NCBI GenBank assembly: GCA_026261815.1
Contig: JAMPIT010000493.1
Location: forward strand, 2,321,001 to 2,385,000
Source of the DNA: Monarcha castaneiventris obscurior
Lineage: Eukaryota; Chordata; Aves; Passeriformes; Monarchidae
Length of the DNA stretch: 64,000 nt
Direction: 5' to 3'
Below are positions 1 through 64,000 of this stretch, piece by piece. Position 1 is the first letter of the stretch, and each line of letters begins with the position of its first letter. The position numbers and the translations under genes were made by a program. The notes beneath the pieces were generated by a model, which did not search any database, was not told where the DNA came from, and was given only the letters and a program-made list of their open reading frames with translations.

Positions 1-975
1 AAAAACCACAGATTATCACATTTCTATGTAGTAAAAGCCAGAAAACCCAGATTATTTAAAATTGAGAGTTTATGGCAACCTTGCAGATTAACTGCAAACA
101 ACAACAGAAACTGCACCACAACTTAAGGCCACTGTAAGAGCAGAGATGTGTTGACCAAGCTTTCAGGCATTTCAACATGAGAAAGTTAAAGAAGGACAAA
201 GGTGCTTTTTCAATCCATGGCAGCAGCTCTGAGCTGTGCCCAGAATTAAACAGGCACCTGTGGACATTGGGGGGTGAATGGTGAAGCCTGACAGAACATC
301 AGAGCTGGCACTAAAGGTCCCACAGATCCTGCAGAAGCAGCAGGAGCCTCAGTGATGGAGTGCTGTCTGTTCCATGGTGGGAAGAAAAAACAACAACAAA
401 AGAAAAAGAAAAACCAACAACATGGGATGACTAAAAATGAAAAGGACAAATTAGGCAAAATTATCTCCACAGATGCATTTGGAACTGCTCTGAGCAGGAC
501 AAGGCTTCACTGAGCATAAGGAGAGATACAAACAATGCATCAATTGAAATGCAGAATATGAGTTCTGAGGTCTAGAAACAGGAAATTACGGATGCAGGGA
601 CAAGGAATGGGCTCACTAGGTGTCCCTTGAGCACTGCCACCCCAAGGTCAGTCAGCAGGATGAAGGGGGAGCAAAGACAGAGGGAAAATGAACCAAAGCA
701 ATCCCTTGAGGCATTTCACAAATGTAATTTCTAGCATCAGAGCTGGTGGGGGTTCAGCAAGAGGCAGAGCAGCCCCCAGTGTCACTGTGTAAGACACAGG
801 GTCCAGGACATGCAGCTGTCACAGGGTCTGGGGGGTGTCCAAACCCTTATTTGTGACATGGTTGGCTCTCAGCATGGGTTTGAGGAAGGTGGAGAACAGA
901 TGCCTTAACTGTAAATCTTTGCTTAAAAATCATACAGTATTCCAGGTTAAAAACAGATTTATGCTGGCTACAAAC
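1..975 (-). other. TBCD: TBCD intron sequence at the left edge
   Basis: Non-coding, with A-rich low complexity near 385-415. No next TBCD exon (the expected peptide includes LYRGLGGQLMRQ) is recognisable. Scattered CTG/CAG-rich words are seen but no defined repeat. Confidence 0.7.

Positions 976-64000
<63,025 letters not shown>

Overview
This is a vertebrate nuclear DNA window, almost certainly from a bird. The evidence is a CR1 LINE with the avian-type 3' part at about 24250-24520, further CR1 remnants, and two genes whose predicted proteins are recognisable vertebrate orthologues. The window is AT-rich intronic sequence with sparse, short coding exons. It contains no bacterial, viral or organellar gene set.

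Two genes explain the layout. The minus strand carries an internal part of TBCD (tubulin-folding cofactor D). Fifteen consecutive coding exons run from 62025-62157 (upstream) to 976-1036 (downstream). They total 1351 bp and about 450 codons, all have GT-AG borders, and the reading phase is continuous across all 14 junctions. They match roughly residues 213 to 663 of the about 1190-residue protein (numbering from memory of the human protein). The 5' end of the gene lies to the right of the window and the 3' end to the left.

The plus strand carries ZNF750, an epidermal transcription regulator, complete in its coding part: exons 40348-41771 and 42199-42919, giving 714 residues. It sits inside the largest TBCD intron (24222-46161, about 21.9 kb) in the opposite direction. 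This is the same nested antisense arrangement known in mammals. A candidate non-coding first exon ends at 35717, and a 3' UTR with poly(A) signals follows the stop codon.

The rest is intron with repeats. From left to right: a diverged direct duplication (5312-5425 and 6412-6515), a possible CR1 remnant (6830-6990), a GC-rich island (11590-11920), a CR1 tail (12237-12345), a second direct duplication (12998-13133 and 13720-13857), a 43-bp tandem repeat (17334-17462), a 17-bp minisatellite of about 29 units with G-quadruplex potential (18991-19482), a CR1 fragment just upstream of a TBCD splice acceptor (24250-24520), an old CR1/L3-type LINE (about 47080-47860), and a 47-base poly(A) joined to TA/CA repeats (55618-55695).

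I found no evidence for a new biological system. The most useful points are the reconstructed exon chain, the nested gene pair, the G4-prone minisatellite on the TBCD sense strand, and the CR1 piece beside a splice site.
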